DNA from: Rhododendron vialii
Taxonomy: Eukaryota; Streptophyta; Magnoliopsida; Ericales; Ericaceae
Reading direction: 5' to 3'
Assembly (NCBI RefSeq): GCF_030253575.1
Contig: NC_080564.1
Location: forward strand, 4,012,501-4,076,500
DNA: 64,000 nt
Numbering within the stretch: the stretch's first letter is position 1; the number at the start of each line of letters is the position of its first letter. A model generated the notes under the pieces. That model made no database searches. It saw only the letters and a program-made list of their open reading frames with translations, and was not told the origin of the DNA. A program made the position numbers and the translations under genes. Shown here piece by piece: positions 50,582 to 63,054 of this stretch.

Positions 50582-53500
50582 ATGGTGGTTCCGTCGCCTC
50601 ACCGTGGAAGTACATGTGAAAATGGTATTAGTACCAGCTTGAGTACTGGCAATGGAGTTTCAGAGAGAAGGACGAGTCGTAGGTTACAGAAATTGCAAAG
50701 CCAAAAGGCAGTTCCTGTTTGTTACAAGGAAGATCCCGTGGATAATATAGAAGAGAGAGTTGGTCGGAAGAAAGCTAAAGTGGGGAAACAAAGAAATCAG
50801 AATTCAACCTCTGTTGTTGAACCGATCGTTGTTGATAACAAAACCCGCGAGGATAACGACGTGGTTTTTGGGCCCAAAAATGATGGGTGTCATGTTGCGG
50901 CAATGAGCGTGGGTTTGACGGAGGTTGCAGAGACAAGTGCCAAGGGCGAGAAAAGTGCCTATGCCTTAGTTACCGACACACTGAGAACATTTAACAAGCA
51001 TTACCTTCTCTGTGTGCAGGTTTATTCTATGATACATTTTTTGATCATACGAGTACAAGAATGCCTAGCATGTTGTTTATCTAGCAAATTATTTAATGCT
51101 TCAACTAAATGCTAGACTGATACATAAGTAAGAGATATACACCTGCATGGAAAAACATAGGTATCACCATTTTATAAACTTTATAGGAAACCCCCTTGGT
51201 GTTGTGTCAATTGCCAACACTAAAATACATCTCGGTTTAGTGGGGAGTTAGCTGGTGTCGCATCAACAATTGAGGCCTCAATCAGTCTACTTGCTATTGC
51301 AGTTTGTATAAGTCTTTTGTTTTCTACTCCATGGTTAACAGTCGAAATATTTGTCACTTCAGTGGAATGAGGAAATTGCAGTATTGGAATCAGAACCGAA
51401 TGATGACATAGGTTTGGTCCAAAATCAAGGATCACGTACGCGGAATAACTACAAGTGATTAGTTGGCGATGAGTATTTCGGTAGAAGATGGTTGATGCTG
51501 CTTAGATTTATTTGGACATGTGCATCGAGGGTTATACTGTTGGGGGACATGTTAGATGGACTAGGGTACCAATATTGGCAGTTGCACACGTGACTTCCCT
51601 AAACCTGATTCTAAGGATACTGTAACATGCCTCCAATGTTAGGGGTTTGTGTAAACATCTTTTAAATTCAGATATGTTGCATGTTGTTTTCTATTGTGAT
51701 ATATGACGATGCCAAGTACTTAGGAATTAACTAAGTTAAATGGGAGAGGAGAAGGGAATCTTTAGTTTCTATACATGGGAGAGGCTAGAAAAATTTCCTT
51801 ACCATCAAGGGTGATCTTATTCTTCTTCTTATCACCGTGCAATATTCAAGGATCCAAGTATCTAACATGCTATCATGCTATGGGGGTTGGATGCGTGTTT
51901 CGCTACCTTTGCTTGTTACGTCCAGTTGTCAATAAAAGAGTGTGTGGAATGTTGGTAGTAGTTAAGAGAGCCTATTGCATGGTTAGTTTGTTGTACTTCA
52001 AAATTAGACTTTGTTCGTTTAAGGGTTTTGGATTTTTGATTCTAACCATTATGCTATTTCTCTCGAATCATTACTCTCATTTTTCTCTCTATCTTTCTCC
52101 AATCATTTTTCTATTTCCAATCATTACTCTATTTATCTCTACACTCATTACCTACAAATCCAAATCCAAAATCCCAAAATGAACGGGGTCTATGATTATT
52201 TAGATATTTCAAGCGACTTACTTAGATCCTGTATTTATTTGGCTCCAAATATTGATACATAATAAAAGAGGTTTTAGGGGGATACCACCAATAGACCAAA
52301 GGGACTACAAATCTGCCTTATGAATGAACATGTTTTTGGTCCTTGGGCTAGCTAAGTATGCCTAAGTTAGGGGGTGTACTAGAAAGAAAATTTTGTTGTC
52401 TTAGACTCTTAGGTTTTCATTTGTGAACATTTACTTGGTCTTTTGACCATTTGTTACATGGTTTGCATACTTATTGCCAGGTCATGCTCTTTCCTCTTTG
52501 TACAATGCTTTATTGGAAGCCTACCTTATTTTGATTGTGGTTAGAAGCCAAGATTGTTTTCGCTTTTAATATAATGTTCTATTTTTGAACGGCTACATAC
52601 ATGTACAAGTGCATGCAAAGTCACGCTAGATTGCCTCTAATAAATATTTATTTCAATCATTTTTGTTCTCTTTAGCTCCAATCTATGTTTTTTCCTTTTT
52701 ATCTTTTCACACTTTCTAGGGCATTTGATTAGATCACCTTTCAGCTAGTCTATATAATACATTCAAGACCTTTCATTGAGTTTATTATTAAAATTCTTGG
52801 AAAATAATTTTGGCCATCTATTCTTAGATTTCACTCTCCTTTTTATTGTTTTATCTAAGCCTCTCGCGAGGGAAGTGCGGGTGACTTAAAGTGGAATTTG
52901 TGTATTTTTTTTATTATTAATAATTGCCTTTCAGTTAAGGAGAGAATAACTTCCTTTATTTTGTTTCTTTATTAATCTTCCTTTCAGGAAGAGGAACGAA
53001 GGGGTCAACAAGCTGAAGCGCATCGAAAGACAACCAAAGGTTCAAATTGTGAGGTTAATAACTACTCTTACTTTTTATCTCGGTGTTAGTGGATGTGTAT
53101 TTGGTTAGCACGTTATACAACTCCACTAATTATATGCTTTGCATTTTGTAACCATTTTTGTAAAACTTTTTTTACGGTCTCATCTCCTAAAATTTGAGTG
53201 TTGATTTGATTTTTTTGTATGCTTGTCAGCTAGACTTGATTCCTTGTTACATTCAAGACTATTTTGGTTATTGATATTTCCTTCATTGAAATAGTAAACG
53301 GAATTGACTTATGTTATTGAATTCATTTGTCTCTCTTGCTGTAAAATGAAGTGCACGAGTGTGAATTTCACAAATTTCATATTAATTAATTCTATTAATT
53401 CTATTTAGAGTTTATATCTAACATTGTGCAGAAAGGGAATGCACCTGAAAAAAATATATCGAGACGACCTGATTTGAAGGCAATAAAGCAGGCAAGTCTT

Positions 53501-56500
53501 TTTTCCATGTGCCAATATCAATTGTGGTACTAATTTTTTGGTGTTCCTTTCTTAGCTTCTCATGACATTACATAATTTTGACTAATCTAATCTGATTATT
53601 TTCGTAGTTGCCATGTTTTGATGTGTAAGATTCTCTCTTTTTACAATGACTATATAACACTGAAATTAATGGGCCTGAGCATTGTCTTCGCTTCATCAAG
53701 ACACAAGAATAAAGTTCCCATAATATACCCTTGTTTATGTGGAACAACTCTTTATGTAAGTTCGAACTCAATGGATGTACATTCAGGGCCAACGCTATAC
53801 ATTGAGAGACGGAGACCCTAGGCGAACTCACAACATGGGGCCCTTTCTATTTTTTATCAAATTAAAAAATGAATTATTCAGAATACACACACATGCATCA
53901 TTTTTTTTTTTTGGGGGGTCATTTGAGCTCGTAAAAACACTTAGATGAAGCATATCGAAAAACATCAAGAAAAAATGAATGAAATAACAATTAATTTTGT
54001 AACCTTTTGGGCTTTTTTTAAGATTAAAAAAGATTGCATTTTTACCTGAAAGTATAAGTAAAACTATTTATTTGGTAATGTAGGGGGAAGTCTGAAGTTC
54101 ATCACTTGTTCTACCATTGTTGACTTTACAAAAAGTTTTTGTGTTAATTTATTTATTTCATTCAATGTCTTTCAGAAGTAGGTTTCATGTCTATGTTTTA
54201 TGATAAGAATTGTGGTATTATCTTGTGGATTTCCTCTTTTTAATGGGGAATGACTATGTCCATGGCAAGTGTAGTCGGTAAAAACATTAATACCGTCACC
54301 AATTTTTTTGGCAGATGAGGCAGACGAATGCTGTATTGTATCCGAAAAAGCAAATTGGTTCCATTCCAGGTTGGTTGCCTTTGCTTTTACATTTCTGGTC
54401 ACGGGTGAAGTTTAATTTTTTTGGACTTGGTTGACTTTAGTACCCAAATTACAAAAATTTGAATTGTAAACTAATGTGAGTTTGCTCGTGTAATGGTAGG
54501 TATTGATATTGGGCATCAGTTCTTTTCACGGGCTGAGATGGTTGTCGTAGGTTTCCATAGCCATTGGTTGAATGGGATTGATTATATTGGGGAAACTGCT
54601 AAGAAGGTACTACATCACGATGAAGTAAATGAACCACTTCTTGGGTCTTGCTTTTATATGCTCTGCTCCTAAATTCTTTTGTTATGTGTGTAGTTCAGAG
54701 ATTCAAACTGCGCATATGTGCATGAGTTTATTGTTCTATGTGGTCATTGTCAGCTATCAATTTGCTTGTCAAAACATGAGAATGTTAGGTTTTGAAAAAG
54801 TGTCGTGTAGATTAGGGAGGATGTGGATATTTGTCTAAACCTTATGTTATAAAAAAAATGTGGAGAGTCATTATAGGCGTAGTTTTATTGTAACCTATTG
54901 CAGATTGCATAATCTACATTATGCTCCAATGAAATCCACATTTTTCTCGGATGATTATGTAAACTGAATAGTCTTTGATTTATGACTATTTGGTTATAGC
55001 TAGAAATTCAAATTTAGTTTTGGGCAGTGCTCAACTTTCATGAGTTACATTATCCTCCAATGACCCATAATGCACATTCTCTTCGAACAATAATGTAATT
55101 AACTTGTTTTCAATTTATTATTATTTGGTTATCGTTCAAACTTCAAATTTCTGTTGCGGTCAATGATCAACTTTCTTGAGTAACATTAGCCTCCAATGAT
55201 ACATGACCCATACTCGTCTTGAATAATATTGTAAATTGATTGGTGGTGCAACTTGAAAGACCCGGCCCAATAACCATTAAGGTCTTGGGTTCGAGTCTAA
55301 GCACAACCGCTTTGTGTATTATTACCAAAGGTTAGGCTTGTCCTCCTCAACATTCCCTTTCTCAGACATCTATTAGTGGGTACCAACTGTTTTTTTTTTT
55401 TTTTAAAATCAAATTTCTTTCTTGAGCTTGTTGGCTTTTGTAGGTTTCATCTTCCTACCCCTTCACGGTTTCATAGATAGTCTAATATTTGCTGAATCTT
55501 GAGCATTTTGTCTACACTATGAAACCACAATGCTTATCAAAACAATATTATGCATCAAGAATTGCAAAGTACGAAATAGTTCCTCGATTGAGTATCAATC
55601 TGATCCTTAATGGAAAATGAAACATTCATTTATTTCCTCATTGATCTTTTTAAATGGAATTTTGCAGGATTACCCCCACTATACATTACCAGTTGCAATT
55701 GTCATTGTCATATCTGGGCAATATGAGGATGATCTTGACAATTGTGAAGATGTCGTGTACACTGGCCAAGGTGGGAATGATTTACTGGGCAGGAAACACC
55801 AAATAAATGATCAAGTGATGAGAGGTGGCAATTTGGGATTGAAGGTGTGAATCTTTGGGTTCTTAGTTTTCATTGTAGCGATGATATGCCACTTGTTTGT
55901 ATCTGTGTTACTCCATATGTTAACTAGTCCATTGAAATGAGCTCATGTAGGTTTGTAGTTTCTTTAACCAGACATTTGTGAGCACATTCTTTCTTTTGTC
56001 CTCTATAAGTTGTCATCAGTACTTTATGGGACATACTTGTGTACTTATTCAAAGCAAAACTGGACATACGTCTTTCAATATGGAAGCAAGTTCATTTGTG
56101 CTGTACTACCTTTGCGCATTTGTAATGAGGATAAGGTTAATAATGTGGGTGTTTGTAAACCCTTGGTAGATATTAGGCACAATTTTGTCCCGTCTATGTG
56201 GTCGGAGTGTGGTGCATTGATAGAACAAAGGGTTCCTCGTCATTTTTGAAAAACAAAAAACAAATTCTAGAGAGTGTGTGAGTGAGTGTTGAGCCGTATA
56301 TGGTGAGTGTCTAAAAGATCCTTCTTTGTTTTGGGAGGACTTGTTCCAGAAGGTGAATAATACTGTAAGGATAGGTTCTGTGACCCTTAAAAACTATGCT
56401 TGTGTTAGGCTCTCAAGGGTTGAGTAGTGTACTAGTGTGATATGTTATCATGGGCTATGTTAGGCTTAAATGAGCTGCAGATGGTTGCCATTTGATGCAG

Positions 56501-59500
56501 CGTATGATGTGTTAGTGACAGACACCGCTTGCCTTGATTTGTTTGTCATTTTGACATTGGTCCTAAAATATGTCTAGGGTGAGCAACTGTAGTGCTCTGT
56601 AAACCATCTACCTCCATCATCCACTTTCCAAGTCATTTGATGAGCTCGAGTGACCGTGCTTCAAGACAAGGTGCTTCTAGAGGATTGGGCAATTGCTCAA
56701 GCAGGTCCTTCTTGCTTGTCACACTCGACTAGGCATACGGTATTGGCGTAAGCATACGGTACCATGGCTTTATGTGGTGGAACAAGAACCATGGCTTTTA
56801 TTTGGAAGTAATATGTGAAAGAAAACTTGTAGATAGTCTTTGTTACCCGGTTAAATGCTTTTCCAAATATGCAAGCTTTGAAATTTCTTCATAAAACACG
56901 TTGTCCCAAATAATTGAAAACATAACTTGTTTATTTTCTTTTTGCTTTGTGGTGAATGGTTATTACAATCTAGTGGTGTTATTGGTCATACAAGCACCCG
57001 GTAAAATGTTTTTTTCCTTCTGCAAATAAATAAATCATATGCAATAGGTATCTTTAAAAATTATAAATAGATTCGAAGAGATATATTAGTAGTGTCTACA
57101 CTTGGTGTGCATATTACTGGCATATGGAAATTAATGACGCATATGATCAAAACTTGCTTATATTGTGGGTGCATAAAAATTGATCTTAATTTTCTACTCT
57201 TTTGGCTCCTGTTTTTCCTTGGGATTTGGGGTTTGGCAATGTCGAGGTTGTATGAGTTTTTATTGCATTATCCACTTAAAAAATCTCTTTCATGACTTAT
57301 AATATTCAATTGCAGAATTGTATGAAACAAAATGTGCCTATTAGAGTCGTACGTGGACATCAATCTAAGAGTAGTTACGTCGGCAAGGTTTACACCTATG
57401 ATGGCTTATACCAGGTAATTGACAGTAAGTTTATCCTTGCAATTTTTTTCCTCTGTTATTCAGTCAACTTCTTCAACTCTCTCATATTTGCCTTTTTCAT
57501 TGTGGTGGCAAAGTTATGCTCTTGTTTCAGTCATGTATGATTAGGCAAGTATGAGTATGCAACTGTAGTAACTTTTAAATGGTCATTTTTACCTTTTCTC
57601 TTTAGTTTGGGAGGGGAACAAATATTTGGAATTGGATATTATTGTTGAAGATATTGGCGATTTAGTCGTTACTTTATTTCCTTGACATATATTTTCAATA
57701 TTTTCTTCCGTGTGTGTGGTCTCTACTTCACATATATTTGAGAACTACAAGAATCTTGCTTTGTAATTTCAGGTTGTTGATTATTGGGCTGAGAAAGGTA
57801 TATCAGGCTATACTGTTTATAAGTTTCAACTGAAGCGGTTTAAGGGGCAACCTTTATTGACCACTAGCCAGGTTTTGTAATTTTCCCTGCAGTTACTTAT
57901 TAGTCTTATTCACCACAAGAGATAATGAGGGCGGATCAGTTTCTCCAGAATTATATGCCTGTAACTAATAATATTCCAATATTATATGTTCACATGTTTC
58001 TTCTCAAATTTTAAGTAGCCCTATCACAATATTGTATCGAAGGCTTTAATTTTTGCAGTGCAAGTTTCTAGTCTAGTTCTCAAGACACTTAGATTAGTAA
58101 AACAAACGCATCATGGATAATGGGCAAATGTCTTATGGCACCATGTTGTTCCCTTAAAAGGTCCAGATTCTTGAGTTGGACATCCAGTTTTTGGACTTTA
58201 TTCTTTATTGTTCAAGGGAAGGAACAAATATTTGGCTCTCACAATTGAAGGATTGACGTCATAAGCATATTCTCTTCTTTTTATGTTTATAAATCCTGCT
58301 CAAGGTGAATTTTGGGAAGTAAAATTAGGGAACGGATTGTGATCCGAAATACATTTGAGGCTAATTATAGTATTATACCGATGTCCCCTGAAATCTATGA
58401 CAATTGCAAGTACCATGATATTTTCTCCCTTGCATATACTCTTCATGTTTGTTCTTATACATATGCAATGACAATGTATGAATGTGCTCGTAAATCCTTT
58501 CGCTGATTGTTGTCGTTAGCATTAAATAACCCATCAATACATTGCCAGTTGCTTATGTGCACAAAGATCAGTAGTAAGACTTTCTTTGGACTATTTCATC
58601 ATATTTCTTGTTGAACACTTATTTCAGGTTCAATTTATTAATGGCCGAATCCCTAACTCAATTTCAGAAATACGCGGGTACAAATAGGACCTCGTTTCAA
58701 ATAAATGGATGATATAACTCTGTAATTGATTTTTTTCAATATGAAGTAACTTGAAATTATCTGTTTGTTAAGGTTGGTATGTAAGGACATTTCTGGTGGC
58801 CAAGAGGACATTCCCATCCCTGCAACCAATTTGGTTGATGACCCACCTGTTGCACCTACAGGCAAGTTTGAACTATTCCCTGCAGTGTGGGGAGGAAATA
58901 GTGCAAATTTATCTTTTTGTAAATAGTGTTTGTTCATTCCTTGACTTATCTACTAGATTGTGTTTTCAATTGAAGGTTTTGAGATTTTTTGGTTGCTGTG
59001 AAAAATGTCTCCTTTCTTTTTATCAACTCCCAAGTCCAAGCTTCTCATTGATGGTTATTTTGTGTGTTATTTAGCAAATGGAGCCAACGTAGAATTGGTC
59101 TGAAGTGTTGAATCTAGAAATGGTGGAGCTGAAGCTCCTATTAAGTGCTGATGTCTGGGCGACAATGGTAGAAAAGTGTTGAATGACTTACCCTAGGTTT
59201 TTGTTTTTTTTAGCCTCTTTTCTTTGGCCTTTCTTTGCTCATCAAGATTTGAGTTAATGGCCTTTGACTTAGCCCACCTTACCTATCGTTTTCATGATAG
59301 CCTTCAACACTTTCCTTGAAAAAAAACGAACTATAGGGCAGGACGTAAAAAAGATACGCCGAAGGTGCAGAAAAAGAGAAAAAAGGGCAACTTAGATGAA
59401 GAGGACTGCTTCAAGGAGGGATCTTATCCCTGTTAGAGTTTGTCCTATACTAATTCATTATCACCTCTAAAACTAGTTTGTCCCTGTTAGATGCTTTAAC

Positions 59501-62500
59501 ATGGTACCAAATGTAGGCTTTGGGAGGCTTTTGGACATTTTATCCGTTGTTGATGTCTTTACTGTTTGCGGCTTTGCGCCTTAAGTGCACCTCCTTTGTT
59601 ATTTATCCGTTGTTGATGTCTTCATGTGCGAGTCATGGGTTGCATGTGCGGGAGAATGATAGATATATCTCCATCTATTGCCTAATGGTTTTGACTTTTA
59701 TGCTTTAACAATCCCCTCTTTCAAGAAGGATCGAGTTAAGTAGCCAGTAGGGAGGGGGACCTGATAGATTTGATACATCGCATTGAGAAGTAGACATATA
59801 GAGTTTGACAACTAAGCTTGTATTCATGCACCTTAAAACCTGTGAGAATAAAAGATTTGGTACTGTGGCAGTTTTTTGTAAGTTTGTATGTTATATATGG
59901 TTTATAGAATGAAGGCTATGAAGCTTATTTCTTTGTACTTAACCTAAGAAGCACTTGTATGGGCATCGATACCTGTATTAGTACGATATGGGTACAGCTG
60001 GGGCATTTATTACAATTGTATTTTTATAATTTAGATCAATGCATTACAAGTAATTATTGCACTCTAAATAAAGGGTATAGCTAAATCACTTGGGCAGTTA
60101 CGACTCTAACATCAAATAATAGTTGAACACCAAACTTAATGGCGCATTATGGTTAATTGTCATTATACTAAAGAACATATAGACCAAAATTGTCATTTTA
60201 CAATCATGCAAAGCATAGAAAAAAGAAATCTTATTAACTTAGTTTCATTTCTGTGTTGGGTACGGCTTGATATATGGTGGGGTACTTCTGTGGTCGGACG
60301 GAAGTCAAAGGGAAAAGCTTTGGTACGTGTACCCATACGGGTTTAGAAGTACCAAACAAAGTACTATTACCCAGATACGTTATGGGTATGAATACGTTGG
60401 GGTTTTTGGAAGTACCCGTGCTTTATAATATTTAACTTAATAGCATAGAGTTGTAACAAGATCCATTCTAGATTTGAAAGCTTGGATCAATCTGAAGCTA
60501 TTTGAAGGCCAATGGGTTTTAATTGGATAGCAGTCGAGTATCCTAATCCTTCGACCTACTTGATTCAATGTCTTTGGTTTTGCAATGGAACTCTCACGGC
60601 CAGTCTCCTACGTAATTGTAACTTTAGCCCCATTAATTCTTCATTTTAAATGTAACCATCCAAATAAATCTTCGTGTTAAAAGACGTTTAGAATGGATTG
60701 TACACCTCTCAATGCATCCATGTTTGTGATTCTCTCTATTGATAACTTGAATTCCGTTAAATTTTGTAAGTTCAAGTAGCAACATTTGATGTTGGTTAGC
60801 GGCGATTGGGTTGTTGGTTTGAAGTGGGGTGCCCCTTTGTTGGGCTTCTCTGAACCAACACCATATACTTCACTAACTGATGTCCGATGCTTCGAAATCC
60901 CATTAAGGGTAGAGAAAGAAGATAACTGGCTATTACTTCCTTAGTATTAGTAATTAATTTGGTGCCCCTTCGTTGCTAGTGTACAATAATATGTTGTCTG
61001 TTGGTGTGCTACAGGTACCTATCTTAATTTTGATGAAATCATCACTCTATGTATGTTGTGTTCTGTGACTTCGATCTCAATTTTTTATTGGTAAAAACAT
61101 TAGGTTACAAGTACTTTACAAGGCTCCAATTGGCAAAAGGTCTGAGGCTACCAAAAAATCTGTCGGCGCCCGGATGTGGCTGTAAAGATGGCTGCATCGA
61201 TCCTAACCGTTGCGCTTGTGCTAAACTCAACGGATCGGATTTTCCGTACGTTTACATGAAGCGATTTGGTGGCAGGTTAGTACAACATGAATTACAGTTT
61301 ATGTTTCAAAATATACTTGTAGATTGCGTCTAATGCTTATAAGATCTAGGAGATTGTTTCCACTTGTTGAACGTTTGTTGGTTGATTTTTTTTGTGAAAT
61401 TATATCGTTTAACAAAACTCATTGAATTTTAGTACATTTTGAGGTTTTTGTTTGTTGCTCCTTGTGATTATCATTAAAGTGGTTTCCTACGAGTAGGCCA
61501 ATGTGTGTTGGTCAAAGAGGGAAGCGATCATATAAATACTGATCACGTTGATTGGATTATGATCTCTGTTTTTTCTATCTTCCCCCATCCCGTATCCTTC
61601 TATCTCTGCAAAGTATTCTATATTTTGTTCTTGGTGCTGCATCAGCATGTTAAAGCTAAGACAAAAAGTTTGTCTTTCCGTGAATACATTGCATATTGGA
61701 TTCTTTTGTAGTTTGTTCAGCTGTAGGAACAACCGAGGAACAACCGAGATTTGAGTAATTTTTGGATTTGATTGATTGTCTTATGGTTCATTAGACCTTT
61801 GCCAGGGTGAAAGTTCTGGTATAAATCTCCTTCGTTCCAACACGTATGACATTCTTTGCAATCAAAGTTAAGTTTTATTGTTTGCCTATTCGAAGCCTTG
61901 GTTTCAATATCACAGCAGCGCCAAAAGGATAGGAGAAAGGCCAAGAGGACGTGATTTTAACCTCTAAGAAACAGTGTTCTAAATGGCGGCCACCGAGGCC
62001 GCCTAGGCGCTTGGAGGTACCCTGCCGCCACGCCAATACCCCTTGGCGTTTGATTTGGCGGTGTTTGGCGGCCGTCTAAGCGGCCTTGGCGGCCTCGGCA
62101 ATTTGGCGCCCAGGGAGGCTTGGCGGTGTTTGGCGGCCGCCTAGGCGGCGTTGGCGGTCTTGGCGGCATCATCGACGTCTTTGGAGGCCTTTGGCAGCCT
62201 AAAATGTATAGTATTAAACTAATGTAGATCAAGTTTTGGAAGGGTATGGAGGAGAAGAGTTAAAGAAAGGAGATGAACTTTTTGCTACTACTTAATTTCA
62301 TTTGGGTTTGTACATTAAATTTTGCATTATGGTTATGTAGAACTTTGAACTTGTATTATGGATACATAGAATATAGTTTGATTGGATAATGGTTTGTTAA
62401 AATTAAAAAAAAAAAAAAATGCCGAATTGCTTGGCGGCGTCTAGGCGGCCGCCTAGGCGGCTTGGCGCTTGGAGTTGGGTCTCCGCCCTATTAGCACCAA

Positions 62501-63054
62501 GCGCCATTTAGAACATTGCAAAGAAATGCATCATTTGCTGGCATTAAGCTGAGGGTCGTGAATTCACATAGACTCCTGGATATGGCTTTAGATATAGGCA
62601 AAGCAACAGAGAGAATAATTGCTTAATCTTCTGTTTATTAGTCACTACTTACCTGATGGTTGTGTTTCCATGTATTTACAGATTAGTAGAGCCCAAGGAC
62701 ATTGTGTTTGAATGCGGCCCAAATTGTGGTTGTCCTCCCGAATGTGTCAACCGGACGTCACAGAGAGGGATCAGATTCCGTCTGGAGGTTAAACATAAAC
62801 AACTCTACGTACATAGTTTTGCTACTTGCGAACTTGCATTTAGTTTGATTTCTATATTTTAAATTCATCAGGTTTTCAAAACTCCAAATAAAGGTTGGGG
62901 TGTGAGATCTTGGGATCCTATTCCTTCCGGATCGCCCGTTTGTGAGTACATTGGAGTTTTAAGGAAGACCGATGAGCTAGATTCTGCTGTCGAGAACTAT
63001 TATGTTTTCGATATTGACTGTCTTCAAACTATGAAGGGGCTTGATGGAAGACAG
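50582..63054 (+). CDS. SUVH4: SUVH4/KRYPTONITE-type histone H3K9 methyltransferase (3' end not in window)
   Basis: Thirteen exons join in frame into 567 residues: 50582-51019, 52988-53053, 53432-53491, 54315-54369, 54500-54606, 55668-55844, 57316-57414, 57773-57871, 58628-58677, 58773-58861, 61104-61275, 62682-62787 and 62872-63054. A basic N-terminus (RRTSRRLQKLQSQK, GRKKAKVGKQR) precedes an SRA domain at about 207-370 (GIDIGHQFFSRAEMVVVGFH, VISGQYEDDLDN, YTGQGGND, YTYDGLY at 327-333), which reads methylated cytosine. The pre-SET zinc cluster has all nine cysteines (438, 440, 444, 450, 452, 482, 486, 488, 492). The SET domain begins at 507 (GWGVRSWDPIPSGSPVCEYI) and breaks off at GRQ-567. 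Known SUVH4 enzymes place H3K9 dimethylation that guides CMT3-dependent non-CG DNA methylation. The catalytic NHSCEPN part and post-SET are not found in the last 946 bp. Introns 3 and 10 have GC donors. Confidence 0.9.
52007..52190. mobile_element. MITE with GACCCCGTTCGTTT-like ends, copy 3
   Basis: A 184-bp element in SUVH4 intron 1 (GACTTTGTTCGTTTAAGGGT ... AAAATGAACGGGGTC), with the same 'aatcattactctcatttttc' interior as the copies at 8012 and 12261. Confidence 0.65.
54915..55237. repeat. Three degenerate tandem units in SUVH4 intron 5
   Basis: 'acattatgctccaatg', 'acattatcctccaatg' and 'acattagcctccaatg' begin at 54916, 55047 and 55183, each followed by an 'aataatgtaa...tta' block and a 'ttggttat...caaattt' block. 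Confidence 0.65.
55238..55405 (+). mobile_element. Possible tRNA-derived SINE
   Basis: A box-B-like GGTTCGAGTCT at about 55286 lies about 50 bp after GGTGGTGCAACTTGAAAG, and the unit ends in a T15 tract near 55391-55405. No clear box A or flanking duplication was found, so this is tentative. Confidence 0.3.
58862..61103. other. Long intron 10 of SUVH4
   Basis: This 2.24-kb intron begins with the GC donor and ends 'aaaaacattag'. It holds a small direct repeat ('tatccgttgttgatgtctt' at about 59540 and 59603) and no recognised gene. Confidence 0.6.
61972..62518. mobile_element. GC-rich hAT-like element in SUVH4 intron 11
   Basis: The termini CAGTGTTCTAAATGGCG and CGCCATTTAGAACATTG are inverted repeats. 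They are flanked by CTAAGAAA (61964-61971) and CAAAGAAA (62519-62526), an 8-bp duplication with one mismatch. Both ends carry arrays of 'ttggcggc' and 'gccgcctaggcgg' words; the middle is AT-rich. No transposase is present. Confidence 0.72.

Noticed and set aside
55280-55310. tRNA-like box B
   Set aside because: No cloverleaf, anticodon arm or acceptor stem could be drawn, so it is not called as a tRNA gene; kept only as a tentative SINE.
61957-62232. 91-codon open frame, minus strand
   Set aside because: Its P/R-rich sequence is the translation of the GC-rich subrepeats of the hAT-like element.
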